Shown piece after piece: positions 15,906-24,415 of a stretch of 37,283 bases of DNA. Source of the DNA: Intestinimonas aquisgranensis (GTDB lineage: Bacteria > Bacillota > Clostridia > Oscillospirales > Oscillospiraceae); the NCBI GenBank assembly GCA_020687605.1, contig JAJEQY010000029.1, positions 1-37,283 of the forward strand. Direction: 5' to 3'. Positions within the stretch are counted from its first letter, which is position 1, and each line of letters begins with the position of its first letter. The translations under genes were made by a program, and so were the position numbers. Under the pieces are notes generated by a model, which was not told the DNA's origin, made no database searches, and was given only the letters and a program-made list of their open reading frames with translations.

Positions 15906-18900
15906 ATGAAGGCTCCCTGGGAGTATCTTGAAAACCTAGATAAGAATGTGTATGCGGTGGACCTCAGCGACCATTCGCTGGTATATATGAATCGGTGTGC
16001 CAGGGAGCAGTTCCAGCAGCCGGATAAAACGTCCTATGTGGGGAAAAAATGCTATGCTGTCCTTCAGGGGCTGCCGGGTCCTTGCCCGGTCTGTGCCGGT
16101 CACGATCTGGAGGAAGGACAGTTTTATGAGTGGACCTACCACAATAAACTCCTGGGCAAATCCTACCTTCTGACCGATACGGTGATCAAGTATCAGGAAC
16201 GTCTCTATCGAATCGAGGTGGCGGAAGGGATAGAGACAGAAAAGGGCGGGCAGATGCGCAACCCGATCCGCTATTTTGAATCTGTGATCAATGCGTGTCT
16301 GGTGCAGACCTATGCCACCACGGATCCCATTGAGGCACTGAGACTTATGCTGGGCTGCTTGGGCGAGCGGTTTGGCTGTACCCGGATCGATCTCTACGAG
16401 GAACGTGAGCCCGACCGGCTCTTTCAGACCTGCTGTTGGCCGATGAACGGAACAGAGTCCAGAGAGGGTGTGGTCTCGGGTCTGGAGCTGCCGTTCCAGG
16501 TTTTCCGGGAGCACAGAAGCTTTGTGGCATCAGATCAGGTGGTGTTCCGCAGGGAACGGCCGGAGCTGTTTGCGTTTTTGGCGCCGAAAGAGGGGGATGC
16601 GACCCTTTTGGTGCCTCTGTTCCGGGGAGAGGAGTGGAAGGGATGCCTGCGCTTGGATGCACCTGACTTCCCGGAGGTCGGATATGTGTCTGAAAGCTGC
16701 AAGGTCCTCTCCTACTTCATCGTTTCCCTGATGGAACGCCGTGATATGATGGAGCACCTGAGAGAATTGAGCTATCACGATCAGCTTACCGGGGCGTTCA
16801 ACCGGTATGCTCTAGACGAATATGAGCAGAAAGGCCCGCTGACAGAGCCGACGGGGGTCATTTACTGCGACATCAATGATCTCAAGCGGATGAATGACCA
16901 GATGGGTCACGGGTATGGTGACCACCTGATCCGCCAGAGCTATCAGGTCCTGACGGAGATTCAGGGCAGGAAAAAAATCTATCGCATTGGCGGAGACGAA
17001 TTTCTCGTCATCTGTGAGGGCCTGGAAGAAGAAGCGTTCCATCAGAAGATCGAAGCGCTGAACGCATCCATTATGGAGAAAGGCTGTACCCTGACGGTGG
17101 GGAGTGCCTGGGGCGCGGCCGGCGAAGAAGTGGCTGCCCTTCAGGAGCGGGCAGAGGCCCAGATGTATCAGAAGAAGCGGAACTTCTATGACCGGCAGGC
17201 CAATGAGCAGGCACGCCGGATGGCCGGGCTGCATATGAGGGAGCAGGGGATATTCACACCTCTGGAGAACTATATCCAGACTTGCTATTTTGATGTAGAG
17301 CTGTTTATGCAGTCCATTGCCATGGCGAACGCGGATACCTATTTCTGCTGCGGCGATATACAGAAAAATATGTACTTTATCTCGGATAATCTGAAGGAAG
17401 AATTTGGATTTTCTGATAACCTGGTCAGTAATTTCATCTCGGAACTGCAAAAGCGGATCTACGAAGGTGACCGGCAGCTCTATATCGACGACATTCATAG
17501 CCTGTTGGAGAAGCACAAGGCCATTCATGATCTCAGGTGCCGGATCTACAACAAGAGTGGTGAACCGGTGTGGTTCCACTGCCGCGGGCTGATCAAATGG
17601 GATGAGTCCAGCGGGAAGCCTATCTTCTTTGCCGGGAATATGACAGGGCTCAAGCGGGACGCCGAGGTAGATAATGTCACCGGTATGCTCAGCCTGTCCG
17701 GTGCCTTCCGTCAGATCACAGAGCGGTGCCGGGAGGGAAAGTATCAGGTATTTCTGGGCTTTACCCTCACCAATTTCACCGACATCAACCAGGCCTACGG
17801 CCATGTAATGGCAAATCAGATCCTGTGGGAGCTGGGTTGTGAACTCAAGCGTCAAATGGGCTCGGAAGACATTTTTATCCGTATGGATGGCCTGCGATTT
17901 CTGGTGCTGCTGGCCAGAAACGCGGACCCGGGAGAGGCGGCCCGCCGGATCCGGCAGATCGTGACGTCGGTCTATGAACGGCGCGGTATCCGCATCCTCT
18001 ATCCCTGCGCCATCGGTGTGGTACGCTATCCCAAGGACGGCTCCAGCATCCAGGAACTCATCGACAACGCGGTGGTGGTCATCCGGGCAGCTAAGGAGGA
18101 GCCGGAGCGAGAATATGTGGCCTTTTCCAGAAGCATGCTGGGGAGCAGGCAAAGCACGAATGAACTCAATTTGCGGCTCAATGCCAGTGTGAGCAACAAC
18201 TTCAAAGGATTCCGTATTGTGGTGCAGCCTCAGGTCTATGCCGACTCCGGCAAAATCTACGGCGGCGAGGTCCTGCTGCGCTGGGAGGACGATCAGGTAG
18301 CTGTGTCGCCCAGTGTGTTCATTCCCATTCTGGAGCAGATGGGACTGATCGTGTCGGTGGGCAAATGGATCATCCGGCAAACTGTGCAGCTCTGTAAGCG
18401 CATTCTGCCGGACCATCCTGACTTCAAGCTTTCCTTCAATGTCAGCTACCTTCAGATCATAGATCAGCGCCTCTTTCCCTTCCTGCGGCGGATGTTGGCG
18501 GAGACTGGCGTGCCGGGGAAAAATTTGATGATCGAGCTTACAGAGAGCCACTCCGACACCCTGCCCAAGCAGTTGGAGCAGTTTATCGAGCAGTGCAAGG
18601 GCCTGGGCATTTCTTTTGCGCTGGATGACTTTGGCAGCGGATACTCTGGTGTCCAGCGGCTGCTGCAGTATCCCGTGGATCTGGTCAAATTTGACCGGGC
18701 CCTGGTCAGCGAGATGTCTACCTCCCAGCAGAAGCTGGACTTTATCGTCAGTACCATCCATACCTGCCATGAGTTCAACAAAAAGGTGTGTATGGAAGGA
18801 GTGGAACGCAGGGAGGAATGGGACCTGATTCGTCAGACTGAGTGCGATTTTATCCAAGGTTACTATTTCTATCATCCGCTGGAGCTGGACGAGTTCTGCC

Positions 18901-18938
18901 AGGTGTTAGCGGAGAAGCGGAAAGGGACAGAGGACTAG
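15906..18938 (+). CDS. PAS-GAF-GGDEF-PAS-GGDEF*-EAL cyclic-di-GMP turnover protein
   Basis: Multidomain c-di-GMP enzyme, 1010 residues. Visible order: PAS with a GPCPVC pair (about 5-115), GAF-like (about 130-275), GGDEF with intact GGDEF at 362-366 and no RxxD inhibitory site before it, a PAS (about 480-580), a second GGDEF-fold domain degenerate at the signature (MDGLRF, 660-665), and EAL (about 760-1005). The EAL domain keeps its key residues: Glu788 in EVLLRW, FNVS, IELTES, DDFGSGYS, VKFDR, EGVE and QGYY. It can therefore plausibly both make and degrade c-di-GMP, controlled by the sensory domains. No membrane segment is seen. ATG 15906 follows AGGAGG at 15893-15898. The PilZ gene starts right after. 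Confidence 0.9.
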   Translation: MKAPWEYLENLDKNVYAVDLSDHSLVYMNRCAREQFQQPDKTSYVGKKCYAVLQGLPGPCPVCAGHDLEEGQFYEWTYHNKLLGKSYLLTDTVIKYQERLYRIEVAEGIETEKGGQMRNPIRYFESVINACLVQTYATTDPIEALRLMLGCLGERFGCTRIDLYEEREPDRLFQTCCWPMNGTESREGVVSGLELPFQVFREHRSFVASDQVVFRRERPELFAFLAPKEGDATLLVPLFRGEEWKGCLRLDAPDFPEVGYVSESCKVLSYFIVSLMERRDMMEHLRELSYHDQLTGAFNRYALDEYEQKGPLTEPTGVIYCDINDLKRMNDQMGHGYGDHLIRQSYQVLTEIQGRKKIYRIGGDEFLVICEGLEEEAFHQKIEALNASIMEKGCTLTVGSAWGAAGEEVAALQERAEAQMYQKKRNFYDRQANEQARRMAGLHMREQGIFTPLENYIQTCYFDVELFMQSIAMANADTYFCCGDIQKNMYFISDNLKEEFGFSDNLVSNFISELQKRIYEGDRQLYIDDIHSLLEKHKAIHDLRCRIYNKSGEPVWFHCRGLIKWDESSGKPIFFAGNMTGLKRDAEVDNVTGMLSLSGAFRQITERCREGKYQVFLGFTLTNFTDINQAYGHVMANQILWELGCELKRQMGSEDIFIRMDGLRFLVLLARNADPGEAARRIRQIVTSVYERRGIRILYPCAIGVVRYPKDGSSIQELIDNAVVVIRAAKEEPEREYVAFSRSMLGSRQSTNELNLRLNASVSNNFKGFRIVVQPQVYADSGKIYGGEVLLRWEDDQVAVSPSVFIPILEQMGLIVSVGKWIIRQTVQLCKRILPDHPDFKLSFNVSYLQIIDQRLFPFLRRMLAETGVPGKNLMIELTESHSDTLPKQLEQFIEQCKGLGISFALDDFGSGYSGVQRLLQYPVDLVKFDRALVSEMSTSQQKLDFIVSTIHTCHEFNKKVCMEGVERREEWDLIRQTECDFIQGYYFYHPLELDEFCQVLAEKRKGTED

Positions 18939-18939
18939 T

Positions 18940-19613
18940 GTGAAGACACAAAAAGATAAAATCAGTACAGACGACCTGCTCCTGCGGAGCTTGGGGACCA
19001 TTGCCGAAGTGCTGCGTGAGGATAACCAGCTTTTTTTGTGGGGCGTGTGGCCAGCTATGACCCGATGAGTCAAGAGCTCCGCGTAGATCTGCACCGCGGA
19101 AAGGAGACGCCTCAGGGGGTCCTCTATGGTGCGCCGGTCAAGGTCCAGCTCCATATCAAGGGACAGTGGGACGAGCTGTTGATGATCTATGGAAAGGTGC
19201 TGATCAGCGCACTGGACCACTGGCGTATCCAGGTAGAGCATGCAGTCGTCTGTGAGGAAGCACGGAGGGCATTTCGTCAGAAGGTAAAGATAGAGGGATG
19301 CCTCATCTGTGAATGCGACAAAGAGGCCGGTCCGCCGTGCGTGCTCGAGGACATCAGTGTGGTGGGTGTCGGCTTCCATACAAAAGCAGAGCTGGAAGTC
19401 GGAGACCTGGTGACGCTCCTGATTCCGCCTCTGACCAAATCTGGAAGCCGATATGAGCTTTTGTGCAGAGTGGTGGTGCGGGAGACGTCGGTCAAGCCCG
19501 GGCAATGGCGTTACGGATGTAATTTTGAAAGGCTGGATCAACAGACGGAAGGGCGTCTGCTGAAAGAGATCCTCCAGCTTCAGGCCAGGACCATGAGCCG
19601 GGAGAAGATATGA
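18940..19613 (+). CDS. PilZ domain protein (YcgR-like), frame interrupted at a T7 run
   Basis: Likely c-di-GMP receptor acting on the flagellar motor. From GTG 18940 (AGAGGA just upstream) a coding-like frame runs through TIAEVLREDNQLF and then leaves frame at seven T (19031-19037); the same protein continues in the -1 frame as VGRVASYDPMSQELRVDL to the stop at 19611. An eighth T, or a -1 slip on CTTTTTTTG, would give one protein of 224 residues. The PilZ domain itself (about 19260-19590) is intact: RRAFR (RxxxR) and DISVVG (DxSxxG). No good internal start is seen: the GTG at 19038 lacks a Shine-Dalgarno site. Natural frameshift, slippage-controlled expression or a sequencing error are all possible. 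Confidence 0.8.
19031..19037 (+). other. T7 homopolymer at the PilZ frame junction
   Basis: Seven T between the two halves of the PilZ gene, in the context CAG C-T7-GTG. The zero frame reads CTT TTT TTG TGG and hits a stop at about 19066; a -1 shift reads TTT GTG GGG and enters the PilZ frame. Confidence 0.75.
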
Positions 19614-19652
19614 AAAAGGGATATTCCGGATACGATCCGGAATATCCCTTTT
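19614..19652. terminator. Bidirectional intrinsic terminator
   Basis: Perfect inverted repeat: AAAAGGGATATTCCGGAT (19614-19631), loop ACG, then its exact complement at 19635-19652. The 18-bp stem ends in T4 on either strand. It lies between the convergent PilZ (+) and ComFB-domain (-) genes and should stop both transcripts. Confidence 0.9.
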
Positions 19653-19664
19653 ATTATGTGCTCG

Positions 19665-20438
19665 TCAGTGCCGCGGGGCATCCATGATCTGCTTGCAGGC
19701 GTATACCACCTGGGTGGTGACAATAGAGTCGTATTTGGCACGATAGAGACTCATCATAGGGGTAAAGGCGCTCTCAGAAAGAACCACATATTTGGCCGGC
19801 AACCGGGAGAGGGCCAGCGCTTGGGCGTCGGCGAGACAGCGGGGACAGTCGCACAGATGAAAGAGTGTGACATAGCGCTCCAGGGTCTCCTCCACCAGCG
19901 GCAGCATCACGTTGACGAAACGGGCTCCGTCGGGCAGAGAGCGGTAATAGGGAAAGGGCTCGCTGGTGTCCACAGGAGCGGGGGTAGGAGACGGAATGGG
20001 CATCTCCGCCTGCTCCATGAAGGAGACATGAGCGGATGTCTCCTCTTGCGTGGCGGGGGCCTCCGCGGCAGACGTTTCCTCCGCAGAGACCGCGTTGCCA
20101 TGAGGAGCGGGCTCGCTGTCCGGGGCCTCCTGCTGCGTTGGAACTGCGGAGGCGGCCGCAGCCTCCTCCTGGGCCAGCTCCTCCTGAAAGGCATCCTCCA
20201 ACGCGCTGTGGATGGTTTCCTCCAGAGCCTCGTTGTTGGTGCGCGCCACCTCCAGAATGGGCGGAGCCAGATGGCGCTCCACCACTGGCTCCGCCGCTGC
20301 CGGAGGAGCTGGACTGGCCGGAGCATCCGATGCAGATACGGAAGGAGCGTTGGTGACAGCGGGCTCAGGGGCCGATTCAGTAAGCAGGCTGAGCACGTGG
20401 TCGGTTTTGCTGCTGCGCGGATTCTTCTTTCCTGCCAT
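19665..20438 (-). CDS. ComFB-domain protein, partner of the adjacent ParA
   Basis: Protein of 257 residues in three parts. The N-terminus is basic (Lys4, Lys5, Arg8, Lys11), a feature shared with ATPase-activating tails of ParA partners. Residues about 20-165 are Ala/Pro/Glu-rich and probably disordered, with one helical stretch (about 57-92). Residues about 170-257 match the ComFB family: FVNVMLPLVEETLERY, then CDCPRC (Cys196, Cys198, Cys201) and ALALSRLPAKYVV. ComFB proteins have been reported as cyclic-dinucleotide receptors in cyanobacteria, and the B. subtilis protein as metal-binding; neither is shown here. It starts 2 bases after parA ends, with its ribosome binding site (GGGAGGTG) inside the parA end. 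The family call is mine by pattern. Confidence 0.82.
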   Translation of the reverse strand: MAGKKNPRSSKTDHVLSLLTESAPEPAVTNAPSVSASDAPASPAPPAAAEPVVERHLAPPILEVARTNNEALEETIHSALEDAFQEELAQEEAAAASAVPTQQEAPDSEPAPHGNAVSAEETSAAEAPATQEETSAHVSFMEQAEMPIPSPTPAPVDTSEPFPYYRSLPDGARFVNVMLPLVEETLERYVTLFHLCDCPRCLADAQALALSRLPAKYVVLSESAFTPMMSLYRAKYDSIVTTQVVYACKQIMDAPRH

Positions 20439-20440
20439 GG

Positions 20441-21232
20441 TTACACCTCCCTGCTGCCGTCAGAAGGAGAGGAGACCGGCCCTATCATCTCGGTGCACAG
20501 GGCAAAGAAATCCAGCGCCGGCTTGGAGCGGGGAGCGTAGTCCACCACGCTGATACCATGGGCAGGTGCCTCAGCGGCGGAGACGCTGGAATGGATTTTG
20601 CTTTCAAAGACCTTGGTATCCAGTTGGGTGGCGATCTGCTCGGCCAGCTCCAGCATCTCACGGCTCAGATTGAGCCGCGGGTTGAAGCGGTTGAGAAGGA
20701 TGCCCAGCACCTTCAGCCGGGAGTTATAGTAGCTGCGGACGCTTCCGATGGTCTCCTTGATCTGGGAAACGCCCAGCAGGCTCAGCACCTCCGGGGCCAT
20801 GGGGATAATGAGACTGTCCGCCGCCACGTAGGCGTTTACCGTAAGAATATTCAGCGCGGGGGGCGTGTCGATGATGATGTAATCATAGTGATCCTGGACC
20901 TTGGAGAGGGCGGTCTTGAGCAGAAACTCCCGGCCCGGCTTATTGAACTCCAGCTCAGCGGCGGAGAGAAGAATGTTGGAGGGAAGAAGGTCACAGGTCT
21001 CTGTGTGGGCGATGATATCCTGGGGCTCTACGGCGCCGCGGAAGACGTCATAGAGGGTCTGACAGTGCTCGATATCCAGACCCAGGCTGAAGCCCAGGCT
21101 GCCCTGAGGGTCCAGATCAACGCCCAGGACCCGGAGACCCTGCTGGTGCAGACAGGAGAGAAGTGCGGCGGCAACGGTGGTCTTGCCCACGCCGCCCTTC
21201 TGATTGGTAATGGCTGTAATCATAGTGGACAT
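20441..21232 (-). CDS. ParA/Soj-type ATPase
   Basis: Soj-like ParA of 263 residues without an N-terminal helix-turn-helix. The deviant Walker A is NQKGGVGKTT (signature Lys12, Lys17), Walker A' is DLDPQGSLG and Walker B is YIIIDTPPAL. Such ATPases form ATP-dependent dimers on DNA or other surfaces and position plasmids, chemoreceptor arrays, flagella or other cargo through a partner protein. No parB-type DNA-binding gene is next to it; the ComFB-domain gene takes the partner's place. I use ATG 21232 because the 38 codons upstream look non-coding and AAGGGAG precedes this start. It is not FlhG/MinD-type: no FlhG-like N-terminal QAxxLR motif and no C-terminal amphipathic helix are evident. Confidence 0.9.
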   Translation of the reverse strand: MSTMITAITNQKGGVGKTTVAAALLSCLHQQGLRVLGVDLDPQGSLGFSLGLDIEHCQTLYDVFRGAVEPQDIIAHTETCDLLPSNILLSAAELEFNKPGREFLLKTALSKVQDHYDYIIIDTPPALNILTVNAYVAADSLIIPMAPEVLSLLGVSQIKETIGSVRSYYNSRLKVLGILLNRFNPRLNLSREMLELAEQIATQLDTKVFESKIHSSVSAAEAPAHGISVVDYAPRSKPALDFFALCTEMIGPVSSPSDGSREV

Positions 21233-21369
21233 ATCCTGATTTCTCCCTTTCAATGGGAATGTGCCGAAGGAAAAACACCCGATAAAAAAGCGGTGACGGC
21301 ACTTATTTTCCGGCGATGCCAGACGATATAAGATATAGAAAAGCAAGGGCTTTACAGGAATATGAACCT

Positions 21370-21398
21370 ATTCTACCCAAAACCTGTTTATTTGTCAA
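21370..21398 (-). promoter_or_regulatory. Sigma-A type promoter of the ParA-ComFB operon
   Basis: On the minus strand: -35 TTGACA (21398-21393), 17-base spacer, -10 TAGAAT (21375-21370). Transcription would start near 21363, leaving a leader of about 130 bases before parA in which GTGCCG and CGGCAC (21297-21302 and 21261-21266) can pair. The stretch between parA and fliD also holds CCCGATAA (+, 21278-21285), similar to a sigma-28 -10 element, but I find no TAAA at the right distance. Confidence 0.75.
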
Positions 21399-21442
21399 TC
21401 GAGGCCTCAACCGGTCGCCAGTGATAAAGGAGTGGAAGCACG

Positions 21443-23992
21443 ATGGCATCGATCTCCAGTCTGATGGGGAGCAGTTCCTCCAGCAGCAGTATTTATGGAA
21501 GCAGAAATACCAATATTATTTCCGGCCTGGCCAGCGGCCTGGATACCGAGTCCCTGATCGAGGGAATGGTGGAGAGCTACAAGCAGAAAATCACCAGCCT
21601 TCAGCAGGACCGCACCAAGCTGCAGTGGCAGCAGGAGGCCTATCAGAGCATCTCCAACAAGCTGGTGGAGTTTTCCCGCAAATATACCTCCTTCACCTCC
21701 ACTACGAACCTGTTGAGCAACTCCTTCTTCAATAATGCAGTCATTACCAGCACCGGTGGAAAATATGCCGATCTCGTGACCGCCACCGGCAAGAGCAACA
21801 GTGACATCTCCATCCTGGGTGTTGCTCAGCTGGCATCTGCCGCACGGTATCAGACCACGGCGGCCAGCTTGGGGGCGGATGGTGTTACGGCCAAGGGCTC
21901 CAGTGTGGATCTGAGCGAGAAGATGCTGGTCAGCAATATGACGGGTACGTTGAGCATCAGTTACAACGGAAATGAGGAGATCACGGTCGAGTTTGAGGAG
22001 ACCGATGATCTGTTTGATGATGGTGGAAATCTGGACATGGATAAGTTCCAGAAGGTCCTGGAAGAAAAGCTGGCGGACCAGCAGCTGACCGATAAGAATG
22101 GTGACAAGGTCAGCGCCGCTGAGCTTATTGATGTGGAGATATCCACGCGCGGTGGTGTCGCTCTGAAGACGAAGGGGGACGCTGTGGATGGCGCGAGCGT
22201 TTTGGTCAGCGGGGCCAGCGGAGACTTTGCCGGTGTGATCCGGGATTTGGAGAGCGTAACCGATAAGTCGGGCAGTTTCCAGATCGATATGGATGCCGCA
22301 AAGGCCACTGTCGACGGTACCAAGGCCGAATACCTGTCCGGGAAAACCCTCTCGGTCACCTTGAACGGCCAGACAAAGAAGATTACTCTGGGGAAAATTA
22401 CGGGAACGGATAATGACGCCGTGGTGACCGCCCTCCAAGAGGCGCTGAACAAGTCCTTTGGTGACGGTCGCATCACAGTGGAGGACAAAGACGGCGTCAT
22501 TACGTTCAGCGGCCTGCGGCAGGGGGATACCTTCTCCGTCAGTTCCTCGGAGGCCGGCGTGAGCGAGATGCTCTTCGGCGAGGGAAACAGCTCGGTCACC
22601 AACTACCTGGATGTGAGCAAGAGCCTGGGGCAGCTGGGCGGTCTGGAGGGGGATACCCTCACCTTTGGAGGTATGCAGGTCAAGGGCACCATCAAAACAG
22701 TAGCTGACAAGTCAGAAATCGTGGCCAAGGACGATGGAACCTACACAGACAAGAACGGCAACCTGGTAGATAAGGACGGCAACTATCTGGCCAAAGACGG
22801 TGAGACCCCGCTCTATGAGTTCACTATGAGTGTGAATGGGGAGGATTTCACCTTCACTCAGGACACGGCTCTGGAGACGGTGATGAACTCCATCAATTCC
22901 AATGCGGAGGCTGGAGTCAACGTAAGCTATTCCAAGATCACAAACAAGTTTGTTTTCACCGCCAAGGACAGCGGCGAGGCCGGCCGCATTGAGATTGGCG
23001 GTGATCTGGGCACCGCCCTCTTTGGCACGGTTGATACCTCGAACAAGGATACCTATACCGCTGGACAGGATGCCGTGTTCCAGGCGAAGGTCAACGGTCA
23101 AACCCAAATCTTTACCCGCAGCGAGAATACCTTTGATATGGACGGCCTTACCGTCACCTTGGAGGGCGTGTTCAACAACGCCGACCGGGGTGCCGATGCG
23201 CAGCCTATTCAGAGTTCTGCCGTAGACGAAGGACTGTTTGTGGAGGGCGAAGCGGTCACCTTCTCCACAAAGACGGACACTGATACCATCGTGGACGCCA
23301 TCAAGCAGATGGTGGAGGACTACAACGCCATTGTAACGGAGGTCAAGAAGGCCTATTCCGACATGCCTTTGCAGCAGTCCAACGGCTCCCAGTATGAGCC
23401 CCTCACCTCCGATGATGAGGAAGGCATGACGGAGAGCGAGATCGAGGCATATGAGGAGAAGGCCAAGACCGGTATCCTGTTTATGGACAGCGATCTGTCC
23501 TCCCTCTACAGCTCCCTGCGCAGTGCTGTGGTGCCCGGCGGCAGTGACGGTTCCTACCTGCGGTCCATCGGCATTCAGACCAGCTATGAAGACGGCCTGA
23601 CCACCATCAGTCTGGACGAGAGCGCCCTGCGTGAGGCGCTGGAGAATGATCTGGATGGAGTCCGGGACGCTTTTACCAAGAGCAAGGAAAACGGTGCCGC
23701 CACCGACGGGCTGATGACCTCCATCCAGAAGGTGACCGACAAGTACGCCGCCACGACCGGCGCAGTGAAGGGCATCCTGATTGAGAAGGCGGGCTCGCAG
23801 TATGCCCCCACGGCAGCATTGGATAACACCATGCTGAACAAGATGGAAGAAATTGACGTGGAAATTGAAAAGTGGCAGGACAAAATGTCCGATAAGGTAG
23901 ACTATTATACCAATAAGTTTACACAACTGGAGCTGCTTATCAATCAGATGAACTCCCAGAGCTCCACCTTGTCCGGACTGACCAGCGGCTAA
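21443..23992 (+). CDS. fliD: Flagellar filament cap protein FliD
   Basis: Filament cap, exported through the flagellar gate. The N-terminal ISGLASGLDTESLIEGMV and the following coiled segment are the FliD D0/D1 start, and the C-terminal 200 residues (IVDAIKQMVEDYNAIV ... KVDYYTNKFTQLELLIN) close the coiled coil. At 849 residues it is much longer than B. subtilis FliD (about 500), because of an enlarged middle part. That part has at least two flagellin-IN-like blocks (DAVVTALQEALN and ALETVMNSINSN regions) and an Asp/Gly/Asn-rich patch near 22733-22805 (DKNGN, DKDGN). AAGGAG lies 10 bases before the ATG. fliS follows, as usual. Confidence 0.93.
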   Translation: MASISSLMGSSSSSSSIYGSRNTNIISGLASGLDTESLIEGMVESYKQKITSLQQDRTKLQWQQEAYQSISNKLVEFSRKYTSFTSTTNLLSNSFFNNAVITSTGGKYADLVTATGKSNSDISILGVAQLASAARYQTTAASLGADGVTAKGSSVDLSEKMLVSNMTGTLSISYNGNEEITVEFEETDDLFDDGGNLDMDKFQKVLEEKLADQQLTDKNGDKVSAAELIDVEISTRGGVALKTKGDAVDGASVLVSGASGDFAGVIRDLESVTDKSGSFQIDMDAAKATVDGTKAEYLSGKTLSVTLNGQTKKITLGKITGTDNDAVVTALQEALNKSFGDGRITVEDKDGVITFSGLRQGDTFSVSSSEAGVSEMLFGEGNSSVTNYLDVSKSLGQLGGLEGDTLTFGGMQVKGTIKTVADKSEIVAKDDGTYTDKNGNLVDKDGNYLAKDGETPLYEFTMSVNGEDFTFTQDTALETVMNSINSNAEAGVNVSYSKITNKFVFTAKDSGEAGRIEIGGDLGTALFGTVDTSNKDTYTAGQDAVFQAKVNGQTQIFTRSENTFDMDGLTVTLEGVFNNADRGADAQPIQSSAVDEGLFVEGEAVTFSTKTDTDTIVDAIKQMVEDYNAIVTEVKKAYSDMPLQQSNGSQYEPLTSDDEEGMTESEIEAYEEKAKTGILFMDSDLSSLYSSLRSAVVPGGSDGSYLRSIGIQTSYEDGLTTISLDESALREALENDLDGVRDAFTKSKENGAATDGLMTSIQKVTDKYAATTGAVKGILIEKAGSQYAPTAALDNTMLNKMEEIDVEIEKWQDKMSDKVDYYTNKFTQLELLINQMNSQSSTLSGLTSG

Positions 23993-24026
23993 TGAGTCTG
24001 AGGAAAAAGAAAGGACAGCAAAGTTT

Positions 24027-24401
24027 ATGGATATGCGAGGCTATCAGCGCTATCGGGAAGAGTCGCTGAATACCATGACCCAGGGTGAACTGCTGCTGCT
24101 GCTCTATGATGAGCTGGTCAAACGCCTGAAACTGGCGGGACTGGAGTTGGATCGGGAACGGTACCAGGGATTTGAGTCCGCGGTGGACCGGTCGATAGAG
24201 ATCATTCGTTACCTCTCCAAGACCTTGGACCGGAAGTATCCCATCAGTGCCAATCTGGACCGGTTGTATGAGTACTTCTGCTACGAGCTCAGCCGGGTCA
24301 AGGTCGGGCGGAACAAGACGGAGCTGGAGCGGGTCACCGGTATGGTCGCAGAGCTGCGGGATAGCTTCCGCCAGGCCGACAAAAACAGTGCAGCGGTCTG
24401 A
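24027..24401 (+). CDS. fliS: Flagellin export chaperone FliS
   Basis: Cytoplasmic helical-bundle chaperone of 124 residues, with the family start YREESLNTMTQGELLLLLYD and later DRSIEIIRYLSKTLD. It normally binds the C-terminus of flagellin before export. GAAAGGA lies about 11 bases upstream of the ATG. It sits between fliD and a small coiled-coil gene. No flagellin gene is in the window. Confidence 0.92.
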   Translation: MDMRGYQRYREESLNTMTQGELLLLLYDELVKRLKLAGLELDRERYQGFESAVDRSIEIIRYLSKTLDRKYPISANLDRLYEYFCYELSRVKVGRNKTELERVTGMVAELRDSFRQADKNSAAV

Positions 24402-24415
24402 AGAGGGCAAGCAGG

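Noticed and set aside
16812..18875. Minus-strand open frame of 687 codons inside the GGDEF-EAL gene
   Set aside because: No domain or start site; the plus strand has intact GGDEF and EAL motifs over the same bases.
20441..21232. ParA as FlhG or as a chromosome-segregation Soj
   Set aside because: FlhG lacks support: no N-terminal FlhG motif and no neighbouring flhF. A chromosomal Soj would sit beside parB and parS near the origin; neither is seen.
21278..21285. CCCGATAA as a sigma-28 promoter for fliD
   Set aside because: The -10 match is good, but no TAAA lies 15-16 bases upstream, so I do not list it as a promoter.
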